DNA of 52,720 bases. It comes from Vibrio sp. 14G-20 (GTDB lineage: Bacteria > Pseudomonadota > Gammaproteobacteria > Enterobacterales > Vibrionaceae). The position numbers were made by a program, and so were the translations under genes. Location: positions 1 through 52,720 of the forward strand of contig NZ_JAPHPW010000027.1 in NCBI RefSeq assembly GCF_026241515.1, written 5' to 3'. The notes under the pieces were generated by a model. The model saw only the letters and a program-made list of their open reading frames with translations, did not search any database and was not told where the DNA came from. Shown here piece after piece: positions 1-7,423 of this stretch. Position 1 is the first letter of the stretch; every line of letters begins with the position of its first letter.

Positions 1-14
1 CGGATGTTTGACAA

Positions 15-149
15 CCGGGGGAATCCATGTAGCCGCGTTAAGTAGTGAGCAACGCTACCATGAAACTTAACCAGACCACCATAAACACGGAAACCCAACA
101 TTAGCACCAAAATCGCCAAGCGTTGGGAATCTGTCTTAAACGCTTGTTA
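15..149 (-). repeat. Degenerate integron attC-like site (VCR type)
   Basis: Read on the minus strand, this begins TAACAAGCGTTTAAG at the stop codon of the HEPN-like gene and ends near CTTAACGCGGC. The two ends pair imperfectly (GCGTTTAAG against the complement of CTTAACGCG). The inner part has the GT-rich, partly symmetric look of Vibrio superintegron attC sites. The expected terminal GTTA after GCGGC is missing and TACATGG follows, so the site is decayed or marks the end of the array. The call rests on pattern recall of VCR-family sites, with no alignment. Confidence 0.55.
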
Positions 150-797
150 TATTTTTTTTGACCTGTCAATTTCGGAAAATAGCGAAAAGAAAAAATCCTG
201 GAATAACTGCAAGCAATGAAAACTAAAACCTTCTTTTATAAATACTTTAAAATCAGGTTTTAACTCTAAAAATTGTGACTGTTCAACGTAAGAGATTAAC
301 GATGTATTTCCTGACTTTACAGTTCCTTCACTGTGCACAAATGCATTTCTAATTTGTTGGATCCGTTGTATCTCTAACCAAACATCACTACAAGGAAAGT
401 TAATCTGCACAACTTTCTCTAGATATTTTTTGGATTTATCTATTATTCCATGTGCTGATAAGTCTGAAAGTTTTATGGGATGCTCGATATTTTCTTCAAA
501 TATTTCACACACTTTATTTAAACCGTTTTCCAGAATCGTATATCCACTAATTAACTCAGACTTTCTCTGGATTAGTGGAAAGGTAACTGACAAGTCAAAA
601 AAATCATCTTCTCTATAACACTTGAAGCCATTCGCATCCAACTCACTCAATTGTTCAGTTATTACTAAAAGCTCTTGGTTAAAAGAATCAACTTCAGACG
701 CTAATAACAACTCAACTTTTTTAACATGATCTTTATAGAGATCTAATTCTTTTATTAAAAAGCTACAGATTGAAGAAAACTTCACATTATTTTGCAT
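147..797 (-). CDS. HEPN-like hypothetical protein, probable integron cassette gene
   Basis: This 216-residue protein has no signal peptide and is rich in helix-forming residues, with a coiled-coil-like first half. Near residues 149-155 it reads IRNAFVH, an R-x4-H motif of the kind that forms the active site of HEPN-domain RNases in toxin and abortive-infection proteins. A GAGGA ribosome-binding site lies about 9 bases before the ATG. The stop codon TAA is itself the first triplet of the attC-like sequence, and a GGCGTTAT boundary lies just upstream of the gene. This is the compact layout of an integron cassette. The HEPN assignment rests on one short motif and the helical character. RNase activity or a defence role is inference. 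AT content is high compared with the right half of the window. Confidence 0.6.
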   Translation of the reverse strand: MQNNVKFSSICSFLIKELDLYKDHVKKVELLLASEVDSFNQELLVITEQLSELDANGFKCYREDDFFDLSVTFPLIQRKSELISGYTILENGLNKVCEIFEENIEHPIKLSDLSAHGIIDKSKKYLEKVVQINFPCSDVWLEIQRIQQIRNAFVHSEGTVKSGNTSLISYVEQSQFLELKPDFKVFIKEGFSFHCLQLFQDFFFSLFSEIDRSKKI

Positions 798-814
798 ATT
801 AGGCTAAATCCTCG

Positions 815-935
815 TAAAAATATAACGCCTGCATAACACGTTTACTACCATGCAAATTAAGCCTAAAATTACCACTTAATATGGTAAACTCAAAGAAACC
901 TAGAATGCCGAATGTAGAAAATCGTGTTGATGCAT
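815..935 (-). repeat. Second attC-like cassette boundary
   Basis: On the minus strand the sequence ends GTAGTAAACGTGTTATGC followed by AGGCGTTAT. An earlier stretch, GCATCAACACGATTTTCTAC, is an imperfect complement of that arm. An inverted pair ending in GGCGTTAT directly upstream of the HEPN-like gene is what a preceding cassette attC would look like. The left core is poorly conserved, so this is a tentative call. Confidence 0.35.
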
Positions 936-951
936 TTATTATATCGTGTAC

Positions 952-1488
952 TTAATTTTTAACTGGTACTGCAAAAAGAGTATCAATATACGCGTTAACT
1001 GGCTCAGGTAATAAGTCTTGAGGATGATCGCCACCCAATGTTGCAAGTCCGCTTGAACCATCAATAATCGCCGAGCTTAGTTCAACATTATTTTTAATAT
1101 CCCAAGTTACAATTTTCACTTCAACTTTATCAGCTTTAGCCGACCATTCCGTTGCACGATCTTCCCAATGCATAATTGTTGGGTAAAACAAATAATCTGA
1201 ACCATTACTTTCAGCAAGCTTAATCGATTCTTTAAATGATCCAGCTTCGTTAGCAACAGTGATATCGTTCATTTTAGTGAGTAAGCCAGATTTAATAACA
1301 TTACTTAATAATACGCCTGAACCTTTATAGTCTTTCTCGCCATAACGTCCATCCTCTGATAATGCGATATAAACAGATGAACTAGCTGGTATTTTATTAA
1401 CTACTTCAGTATTAGAAACATTTAAATTATGAGAGTCAGCGCAGCCCGCTAGAGTAGCAATAAAACCTAGAACCAATAATTTTTTCAC
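952..1488 (-). CDS. DUF4823-family lipoprotein
   Basis: This is a predicted lipoprotein of 178 residues. The start is the GTG at 1488, because AAGGAT lies 6 bases upstream and the first residues then form a signal peptide ending in the lipobox LAGC, with the lipidated cysteine at residue 16. Extending to the upstream in-frame ATG would spoil the signal. The body resembles DUF4823 proteins, including the late GGDHPQDLL segment followed by a C-terminal helix. The function of the family is unknown. Residue 2 of the mature form is Ala, so outer-membrane anchoring is likely by the usual sorting rule. The gene lies between the cassette boundary and a copy of the island palindrome about 300 bp upstream. 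It might itself be cassette-borne, but no clear attC follows it. Confidence 0.75.
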   Translation of the reverse strand: MKKLLVLGFIATLAGCADSHNLNVSNTEVVNKIPASSSVYIALSEDGRYGEKDYKGSGVLLSNVIKSGLLTKMNDITVANEAGSFKESIKLAESNGSDYLFYPTIMHWEDRATEWSAKADKVEVKIVTWDIKNNVELSSAIIDGSSGLATLGGDHPQDLLPEPVNAYIDTLFAVPVKN

Positions 1489-1784
1489 AATAGTATCCTT
1501 ATAAGAATTAGGGTTAAATATTACCACACAATACAGTTACCCAAAAAACGATATAACATTTTAATATCGTGCCAGCACGAATTGGTGCATTCAGAACACC
1601 TAAAGAACTATATATAACCAACTGAAAATTATACATATAATTAATTTTAGAACTAATCCCTAGTTGAAAACCGTGCAAGCACATATTACTTCCGATTCAA
1701 GGCACATTATCAATCAAAAACCTCCCTGTAGTTCTCTACTATTCAATAGCTTAGAAATAGTTGAACAATATAACTGTCATACTC

Positions 1785-1805
1785 ATAAAGTGCAATGCAC
1801 TTTAT
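1785..1805. repeat. Island palindrome copy 1
   Basis: A perfect 21-bp palindrome, ATAAAGTGCA-A-TGCACTTTAT, is followed by TGTGAAT, which is also found after copy 4. It is intergenic, 297 bp upstream of the DUF4823 lipoprotein start and about 90 bp beyond the end of the truncated TetR-like gene. It is one of seven copies spread over 12 kb. Confidence 0.85.
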
Positions 1806-1894
1806 TGTGAATTCTACATTTACTAACCAATTTAGGTCAAGGTGATTGGTAAGAAAAATCATATCTAGAAGATGTAAATTCGGTCTAACGTTGG

Positions 1895-2059
1895 CTATGA
1901 GAGCGTGGAAGTTGCGTATCTTATACACTTAAAAACACGCTCTTCAGACTCATTCTTCAGTGCTTTTATTTTGTCTATTAGTCCATCTAGCCCTTTGCGG
2001 GATGGAGTGATAGGTCCGCACGCTTTAACTGCTGCTTCAGTTTGAGTAGATTTGGCCAT
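1895..2059 (-). pseudogene. Internally deleted copy of the TetR-like gene
   Basis: The 54-codon reading frame starts MAKSTQTEAA and continues straight into VKACGPITPSRKG, ending at ATSTLS. It matches the two ends of the TetR-type protein encoded at 12444-12875 (MAKSTQAEAA and VKACGPIIPSRKG to YTLS), but codons 11-99 are missing. In the intact copy AAGCAGCA occurs at both edges of the missing stretch, and only one copy remains here, so the 267-bp loss fits slippage or recombination between 8-bp direct repeats. The whole helix-turn-helix is gone. The upstream flank, with TAGATATCATTTCTTA, is also shared with the intact gene, so this was a duplication of the gene plus its leader. The frame remains open, so a short peptide could still be made, but DNA binding is not expected. 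Confidence 0.8.
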
Positions 2060-2395
2060 GATTAAGAAATGATATCTACGCTAGATCAAAGATATAAATG
2101 GGGTCAGGTCCCTTTTTTGCTCTGACACGAAAGGAGCATTTATAATGCTAAGGATTACCAACTGTCTCGACAAGTAATCACAAATTCAAGACTCTGACTT
2201 AAGCTGATTTTCGACATTTACTGGCGACATCGCAACTTGCAATGCGCAGGTTGCGATGTTAGTTAATACCTTGTTTTAAAATGGATATTAGATCTTTTTA
2301 GGCTAATTTCTCCCCAACCCTCCAGTACAAATAACATTTTAAAACGCCCTCCACAGTACAGAATTCCATGGAAGGCTTTTCATCTTAGCGTTAGG
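2060..2395. other. Intergenic stretch with REP-like fragment and hairpin
   Basis: No gene is visible. It contains GGGGTCAGGTCCC at 2100-2112, a motif of the kind left beside REP/IS200-type elements in gamma-proteobacteria. It also contains a strong hairpin at 2227-2259 (arms ACATCGCAAC and GTTGCGATGT, loop AATGC). Near 2336-2380 the minus strand shows GCCTTCCA and TGGAGGGC arms followed by GTTTTAAAA, a likely terminator for the esterase gene. Confidence 0.5.
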
Positions 2396-3601
2396 TTAGA
2401 TGTTGTCAGATAAGAACTGAATGACTCTGTCGCTGGCATCTTTACTATCTGGACAGTGACCAAATTCATCAGATATATAGACTTCTCCCTTGCTAGATAG
2501 TGCAGCGGTTTTCTTCACATCGTCTGGCATCGCAACAGGGTCTTTTTTTGTGTTGATAGCGAGAAGAGGCACATCAATCCTCGTCTTTCCATCAAACAGC
2601 CCTTTGTTGTTAAGAGAAAACTGAGGAGCCATTAGTTCGAAGTAAGACATATCTGAAACATCGCCACCAATTCTCGCAATGAAAGAATCTGATGACATTC
2701 GCGGGATAAACTTGAGTGTTTCAGTTTTGCCGATTGGTCCATCGACTAATGCGCATCGAGCAACAACGGCCTTTAAGCCTTCCTGGTTAAGCGCAAAATC
2801 CAAAAGAGATGGGCCTGCGCCAGAGGAGCCTAAAACTCCGATACGAGTGCTATCCACAATTTTATTTGAACTAAGGAAGTTAAATGCCGCGACATGGGAA
2901 GCCCGCTCATAACCAACTTCTATATGGTTTTTATAATCTAGGCCTGCACCTGGGATATCAAACGTTAATACGGCATAGCCTTTGTCGATTAACGGCTTAA
3001 TACTGTGTTTGTGTTCGATTAGTGTTTTATCAACGCCGCCCGACCACATTATTGCAGGCAAGTTATTGGACCTTGTCGTTGGAAGGTGTAAAAGACCAAC
3101 GATGCTTCGTCCGTCCTCTCTCTTCATCATAACCTTGTGCACCTTTTCACCGCGTATTGCTGCAGCTGTTAGGTACATTTCGACCGCTTTTTCCATTGCG
3201 ACAATTTCATTCGGGCGTTGAAGGTTTGGGTAAGCAGCAACCAGATAAGCCGTTGATGCTCGATCGTAACTCTCCGCTAGATTATCCAGACGAGCTTGAA
3301 CCTCAATGGCTTCTGCCGACTGGGTAAATTCGTAAGTCCAGAAACCTTGTCTATTCTCATTGTTACTGTCTAGCAATCCATCTGCTGTGCTCGATTTAAG
3401 ACGCTTCACAGTCGACGTAAAATCGGCCTTTTCTAATCCCATTTTTTCCCATTCATCAACACGAAGAGAGCGGTAAAAGTGGTCTTGGTTTTGCGCTAGA
3501 TCCGACTTAAAAGCGGTATGCGCTGTCATATTGTCATCTTCCGCAAACACTGGTGTCGCTGCCGCGCAAGAGATAAGGCTCGCGAGTAGAATTTTCTTCA
3601 T
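2396..3601 (-). CDS. Exported alpha/beta-hydrolase (esterase-like)
   Basis: This 401-residue protein has a clear signal peptide (residues 1-20, ending PVFA before EDD), so it is probably periplasmic. The C-terminal half is an alpha/beta-hydrolase resembling the FrsA/dienelactone-hydrolase group. The nucleophile Ser260 sits in GSSGAG, a probable acid Asp354 in TKKDPVAMP, and the catalytic His382 in EFGHCPD. The N-terminal third is helical and not recognised. The substrate is unknown. It lies 9 bp after the DUF2860 outer-membrane protein gene on the same strand, so the two form an operon. An exported hydrolase paired with an outer-membrane barrel suggests a shared substrate that crosses the outer membrane, but that is inference. 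An AAGAAAATTC-rich leader and a GGAG site (AGGAGATCG) precede the ATG. Confidence 0.8.
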   Translation of the reverse strand: MKKILLASLISCAAATPVFAEDDNMTAHTAFKSDLAQNQDHFYRSLRVDEWEKMGLEKADFTSTVKRLKSSTADGLLDSNNENRQGFWTYEFTQSAEAIEVQARLDNLAESYDRASTAYLVAAYPNLQRPNEIVAMEKAVEMYLTAAAIRGEKVHKVMMKREDGRSIVGLLHLPTTRSNNLPAIMWSGGVDKTLIEHKHSIKPLIDKGYAVLTFDIPGAGLDYKNHIEVGYERASHVAAFNFLSSNKIVDSTRIGVLGSSGAGPSLLDFALNQEGLKAVVARCALVDGPIGKTETLKFIPRMSSDSFIARIGGDVSDMSYFELMAPQFSLNNKGLFDGKTRIDVPLLAINTKKDPVAMPDDVKKTAALSSKGEVYISDEFGHCPDSKDASDRVIQFLSDNI

Positions 3602-3610
3602 ATCGATCTC

Positions 3611-4585
3611 CTAGAACTTATATGTCGCGCCAACACCAATAATGAGCTCAGATTTTTCGTAAAACTCGATGTTTGATGTTGTCACGTCGTAGCCTGCAAG
3701 CGCGTTGAATGAAACATTCTCCCAGCCCATTAATTTGTCAAATTCGTATGCAGCAAAAGTCCCAATTTTGCTGTCTTTTTGTTTTTTATTAAAAAAGGCG
3801 TGCGTACCATCGAAGCTGACTGAACTGTATTTTCCTGATAGAGCGAAAGCGTGGCGACCATAAAATGCTTTGTACGTTAGCTCAGTGCCAAACTCGGTAT
3901 TAGACATCGCGTCACCATCGGCAGAGAATGTTTTATACAATAGAGAAGGTTCAAGGATCGAATTAGAACTTAACTGATGAGTGTATGAAATCTTTGAATA
4001 GATGCCATCGCCATTTCTATCCAAGGATTTAATGGCTGAGCCAGTTTGGGAAGAACCTGAACTTTCTTCATCAAGTTCAATTGTGTAATAGGCAAAGTCC
4101 GCAGAAAAATTTGAATCTAAAATGTTGTCGTACTTTGCACGATAAGCACTACTTGAGAAATCGGTCACCTCGCGGTCATCACCAACAATAAATGGGTCTG
4201 CCCATGTTTCGCCACCTAAAGATGGTAGATAAGAAAGTGCAATAGATGAGTTTTCACCAAAGCCGTGCTTGTAGCCTAGCTCTAAAACGAAATCACCGAC
4301 TGCCACATCTTCTCTAGATGTACCAGCAAACACTTGGTGATTGTTGTCCAAACCGAATGTGTAGCGAATTTGCCCAAGAGGAGCGGCAGCCAACCCCGAC
4401 TCCGATTCCCCTTTGGTATTCAAGTCGCCCGTTTTTTTCTTTGTATCAGTGTTGAAGTTTGATGTTTCAGAGGTCATTCCAATTAGACCTGACACCTCGC
4501 CACTGAACCCAGATTCACCAAGCTCGTTTGCGTTAACCGCAAAAGATACTGACAGTGCAGTAGCCGTCAAAATTAGTTTTTTCAT
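3611..4585 (-). CDS. DUF2860-family outer membrane beta-barrel protein
   Basis: The protein has 324 residues from the ATG at 4585. This start gives the signal peptide MKKLILTATALSVSFAVNA, and AAGGATAG lies upstream. An earlier in-frame ATG would add a charged, non-signal extension that runs through the palindrome. Alternating polar and aromatic strands and the terminal phenylalanine (GVGATYKF) are typical of outer-membrane barrels. The overall pattern matches the DUF2860 family common in Vibrio. Function is unknown; transport of a small substrate is plausible. It is the first gene of an operon with the esterase. A copy of the island palindrome (4611-4631) lies only 25 bp before the start codon, where a bound regulator or a stem-loop would affect transcription or the 5' untranslated region. 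Confidence 0.8.
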   Translation of the reverse strand: MKKLILTATALSVSFAVNANELGESGFSGEVSGLIGMTSETSNFNTDTKKKTGDLNTKGESESGLAAAPLGQIRYTFGLDNNHQVFAGTSREDVAVGDFVLELGYKHGFGENSSIALSYLPSLGGETWADPFIVGDDREVTDFSSSAYRAKYDNILDSNFSADFAYYTIELDEESSGSSQTGSAIKSLDRNGDGIYSKISYTHQLSSNSILEPSLLYKTFSADGDAMSNTEFGTELTYKAFYGRHAFALSGKYSSVSFDGTHAFFNKKQKDSKIGTFAAYEFDKLMGWENVSFNALAGYDVTTSNIEFYEKSELIIGVGATYKF

Positions 4586-4610
4586 ACGTTCTTTTCTATC
4601 CTTTTTGAAA

Positions 4611-4631
4611 TAAAAGTGCAATGCATTTTAA
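4611..4631. repeat. Island palindrome copy 2
   Basis: TAAAAGTGCA-A-TGCATTTTAA is an imperfect copy with four mismatches from the consensus. It is 25 bp upstream of the DUF2860 start codon on the minus strand and is followed by GTGAAT, as in copies 1 and 4. Confidence 0.75.
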
Positions 4632-4969
4632 GTGAATGATGATAGGCAACGTGTTGTGAAAAATAAGTGAAATTAAGCGCATCTGATGACTCATTTAAAG
4701 TGACATCACCATAAAAATGTCCATCGCAACGTTTCGGATAAAAGGCACCTAGTTAAACTGCGTTATATGAAAACAACTCACATTGTCCCCATAAGTGGGC
4801 AGCTATGTTTCTATTGCTTCTCCGGTTTAGTTGTCTAACTGTTGAGAAAGCTAAAATGACTAAGCATTTTTCTTGACTTAGGTTGTCTAGATTTACCATT
4901 TTTCCCCTCTGGGATTTTTATTTAGTTGCATGTTTTTTAAATACACCTTGCTCTAAAAAAAACATTATT
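4632..4969. other. Divergent intergenic region, no gene
   Basis: Between the DUF2860 gene (minus) and the unknown gene at 5009 (plus) no coding sequence is convincing. Promoters for both directions are expected here. Each side ends in its own copy of the island palindrome, placed right next to the start codon it faces. Confidence 0.6.
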
Positions 4970-4990
4970 ATAAGGTGCGATGCACTTTAT
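4970..4990. repeat. Island palindrome copy 3
   Basis: ATAAGGTGCG-A-TGCACTTTAT differs from the consensus only in the left arm. It lies 18 bp before the TTG start at 5009, just ahead of the GGAGGGAG ribosome-binding site. Confidence 0.8.
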
Positions 4991-5008
4991 GTTGGAGGGA
5001 GATTATAG

Positions 5009-5848
5009 TTGAACGAGCTTAATGAATTATTAGAATCACTGAAGCCCTTCAATACAGGAACCTCTGAAGCGCACGAAGAATTTCGGGCAAACAGAGTACT
5101 TTCACCGGAGGAGCTCCTGTGTTTGATTTATCACGATTTGAAATCTTGGACTAAGGTCGAGCCTAATTCGGCCTCTGAAAAGCTACGAGATGCGCTTTAC
5201 GTGCAGCTTAAACAAGCGCTTCCCGGTATTGAAAAAACTGAAAAGCCTAAAGATGTTGATATTGGTTGGATAATACAAGAGCACATCTGCGCAGAAACGG
5301 AAGATTACTCTTTTGGTGTTTACGAAGAGCCTGCTCTACTGCGTGTTCTTGTTCAACCGGGTCAGCCGATCCTCCCTTGCTTGGAAGATGAAGCTGTAGA
5401 TTGCCAAACAGAGACAGAGCGATTGATGTCTAATTGCCCAGCTTTTGATCTAACGGATTCCAACAATAACGTTGAACAGTGCTTATTGGCGTTCTTTGAC
5501 TATTACGCCTCGGCGCCGAAGGGAACCTTTCACTTAGGCTCCAAGCTCATCGATGATGTGGAACATTACATTACCGGTGACCTGGGGGGAGGGCGTTTAT
5601 TCACTACGCCAGATGGTGAAGGTGGAATATCTGACAGTGGTGTGGTTATTGCGACCTTGATCATGTTTGATTTAGCCAAGCTCACAGGCGTGAGTGTGGT
5701 TGACAGTGATGATGCCTGCTCGTTTGAATGTATAGAGACCGAAGTAGGCAGTTACTACGAATGCACAACTATTGGTGATATAGCGTGCATATTGAATGAC
5801 GTAAAATACAGAGTAATGAAAAATGATGAAAACGACCGCAGATGTTAA
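5009..5848 (+). CDS. Hypothetical protein, first gene of an unknown pair
   Basis: This 279-residue soluble protein has no signal peptide or membrane segment. It starts at TTG, placed 7 bases after GAGGGAG; no ATG in frame is better placed. The sequence is acidic and unusually rich in cysteine (about 14 residues), especially between residues 110 and 260. A glycine-rich segment GDLGGGRLFTTPDGEGG lies near residues 190-210. I do not recognise the family. Its 3' end overlaps the next gene by 26 bp, so the two are probably translated as a pair. The start is immediately preceded by a copy of the island palindrome, which suggests shared control with the divergent DUF2860 operon. Confidence 0.7.
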   Translation: MNELNELLESLKPFNTGTSEAHEEFRANRVLSPEELLCLIYHDLKSWTKVEPNSASEKLRDALYVQLKQALPGIEKTEKPKDVDIGWIIQEHICAETEDYSFGVYEEPALLRVLVQPGQPILPCLEDEAVDCQTETERLMSNCPAFDLTDSNNNVEQCLLAFFDYYASAPKGTFHLGSKLIDDVEHYITGDLGGGRLFTTPDGEGGISDSGVVIATLIMFDLAKLTGVSVVDSDDACSFECIETEVGSYYECTTIGDIACILNDVKYRVMKNDENDRRC

Positions 5849-6389
5849 GCAAGCAGGTCATTGCCTATTTAGCATCCCACATGACGATACCTATCAGTTG
5901 GAGTACCCATACTTTGTTGACTTCTTCGCCAACAAGTCAAACATAGGCTTACCAGAGTTAATTGTTGGCAGCAACATGGTTTATGGATGGATGCCAACCA
6001 TACTGAAAATCAAGTCAATTAATTTTGAACCTGCACTTAAGGCTTTGAATAAAGCAAACGGTGGAGAAATGCTAACGGATGAGGACTTCAAAGCCATTGT
6101 TGCGGTTGTAAACAACTCTTTAGTTGGTACTTCTAAGTTGCTGCACTTTGTAAATCCTGCCATTTATCCGATATGGGATAGTCGTGTCAGCCTTTGGCTT
6201 TTAGGCTCTAAAAGTAGCTCTCAACTTAACAGTATTCCCAATTACCGGAGTTACATGAGTTTGTGTGAACAATTGACTAATGATGATGAATTCCTGAAAT
6301 TAACCAGTCAGTTTGAACAACATATTGGTTATGCCGTTACGCCTGTTCGTGTTGCTGAGTTAATCATGTTTACCTCTGGCAGAGTGTAG
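5823..6389 (+). CDS. Hypothetical protein with LHFxxPxxxPIWDxxV motif
   Basis: This 188-residue cytoplasmic-type protein overlaps the preceding gene by 26 bp, in a different frame. Around residues 105-124 it carries the segment SKLLHFVNPAIYPIWDSRV, a pattern I recall from hypothetical proteins distantly related to helix-hairpin-helix DNA glycosylase folds. The resemblance is not enough to claim an enzyme. An alternative ATG is at 5826. Overlap with an unrecognised partner in a decayed accessory region would suit a small defence or stress module, but nothing in the sequence proves this. Confidence 0.65.
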   Translation: MMKTTADVKQAGHCLFSIPHDDTYQLEYPYFVDFFANKSNIGLPELIVGSNMVYGWMPTILKIKSINFEPALKALNKANGGEMLTDEDFKAIVAVVNNSLVGTSKLLHFVNPAIYPIWDSRVSLWLLGSKSSSQLNSIPNYRSYMSLCEQLTNDDEFLKLTSQFEQHIGYAVTPVRVAELIMFTSGRV

Positions 6390-6458
6390 GCGGCACTTTT
6401 TTGCGTCTCTGGACTTTAGACGCTGTTTGCAACAATTTTCCGAGTATTCAAGCGGAAG

Positions 6459-6650
6459 ATGTCAGAGAGGATTGAATCTAAGCTTTCAAAAGGGAAGGCT
6501 TAGCTCTCTTGGGAAACTGAAGCGCCGGCGTCGTTTGATGACGAGAACCAATACGCAAAAGTCTCTCGTAGCAGCGATAAGCGAGGGCTTATGGTTGAGC
6601 TAAGCAGATTACCTGTCGAGGTGTACGATGAAATCGTCCAATTTATCTAA
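6459..6650 (+). pseudogene. Small gene interrupted by in-frame TAG
   Basis: An ATG at 6459 opens a frame that reads MSERIESKLSKGKA, hits TAG at 6501-6503 and continues open as LSWETEAPASFDDEN to VELSRLPVEVYDEIVQFI before TAA at 6648. The downstream part has a protein-like composition, so a former 63-residue protein with an amber mutation is the simplest reading. I do not recognise the family. The true start of the original gene is uncertain, and the part after the stop could also be the tail of a longer lost gene. Confidence 0.4.
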
Positions 6651-7175
6651 GTTTTATGGGTTGTGCCATTAAGTGAGATTTTACAGACGACGAGATGATG
6701 CAACAGAACCTATTACAATAAATATACATATAAATGCTTATAATTGGTTGGCTTTTTCATAATCTATTGCTTAGTGGTCATGAACATTTAACCATCGTAC
6801 TAACCAATTTTTCCTTCAATCACTTGGTGTCAAAATAAATTTGAGTCAACGAAAATAAGTTTGACCGTTTATGGTTTAAGGGTTTATTATTGCCCACAAA
6901 TAAAGTGCAGTGCACTTTATTTGTGAATGTAACACGATATAAGCCATTTAAACTAATAAAAAATAGTGAATGAAAATATCTAACGGCGGGATTAAGAAAC
7001 GTTTTTTGTGCTATTGAGACCTCCTAGGTTCCGTTTGGGTTTGCACTATCTGGCAGTAATTACATTTCATTACAAGTAGTTACATGAAAGTCGTGCTAGA
7101 TGAAGCCAGCAGTGAATAACTATTAATTCAACTAGAAACTATCGGAATACACACGGTAAAACGAGAAGAAAAGCA
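6651..7175. other. Intergenic region containing extended palindrome
   Basis: No gene is apparent in this AT-rich stretch except the palindrome at 6895-6925. The segment between the palindrome and the CsrA-like gene (6926-7175) has several stops in all frames and would be a leader of about 250 bases if transcription starts near the palindrome. Confidence 0.5.
6895..6925. repeat. Island palindrome copy 4, extended to 31 bp
   Basis: This is the best copy of the family. Each 15-base arm (CACAAATAAAGTGCA and its complement) is perfect around a single central G at 6910. It is followed by AATGTAAC. It could be an operator or a stem-loop. It lies upstream of the CsrA-like, small exported and OMPLA genes. 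Confidence 0.9.
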
Positions 7176-7337
7176 ATGTTAAGACTCACTCGAAAGGTTG
7201 GCCAATCTCTAACCATCACTGACGAAAACGGCACAATCGTAATGGAAGTAACAGTGTGCAAGATGAGCAGTGGACAGGTTGGCCTTGGTATCAGCAGTGA
7301 CCGCGAAAAAGTAAGATCTATCGCACCGAAACTATGA
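7176..7337 (+). CDS. CsrA-like small protein
   Basis: This 53-residue protein starts MLRLTRKVGQSLTITDENG, closely matching the N-terminal pattern of CsrA (MLxLTRxVGExLxI). The later strand QVGLGISSDREKVRS parallels the CsrA segment that reads QVRIGVxAPKEVxVHRxE. The second RNA-contacting region is altered: the usual VHREEI is replaced by VRSIAPKL, and the C-terminal tail is missing. CsrA dimers bind GGA motifs in mRNA leaders, and this may be a divergent paralogue that does the same or that interferes with the host CsrA. Small CsrA relatives are known on mobile elements. ACGAGAAG about 9 bases upstream is a weak ribosome-binding site. Next downstream, 86 bp on, is the small exported protein. 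Confidence 0.75.
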   Translation: MLRLTRKVGQSLTITDENGTIVMEVTVCKMSSGQVGLGISSDREKVRSIAPKL

Positions 7338-7423
7338 CGTCAGAACAAACGGAAGCATTAAATAATAACGCTTTCCCCAATAGAGACTCCGGCCCTTTGG
7401 CTATTAAATCAAAGAGATGAAAA

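Noticed and set aside
1743..1928. 61-codon open frame on the minus strand
   Set aside because: It crosses palindrome copy 1 and overlaps the deleted TetR-like copy in another frame; no protein character.
2098..2116. Possible IS200/REP-associated element at GGGGTCAGGTCCC, with a related fragment at 28067-28084
   Set aside because: Only short fragments are present, without a transposase or paired ends, so no mobile element can be called.
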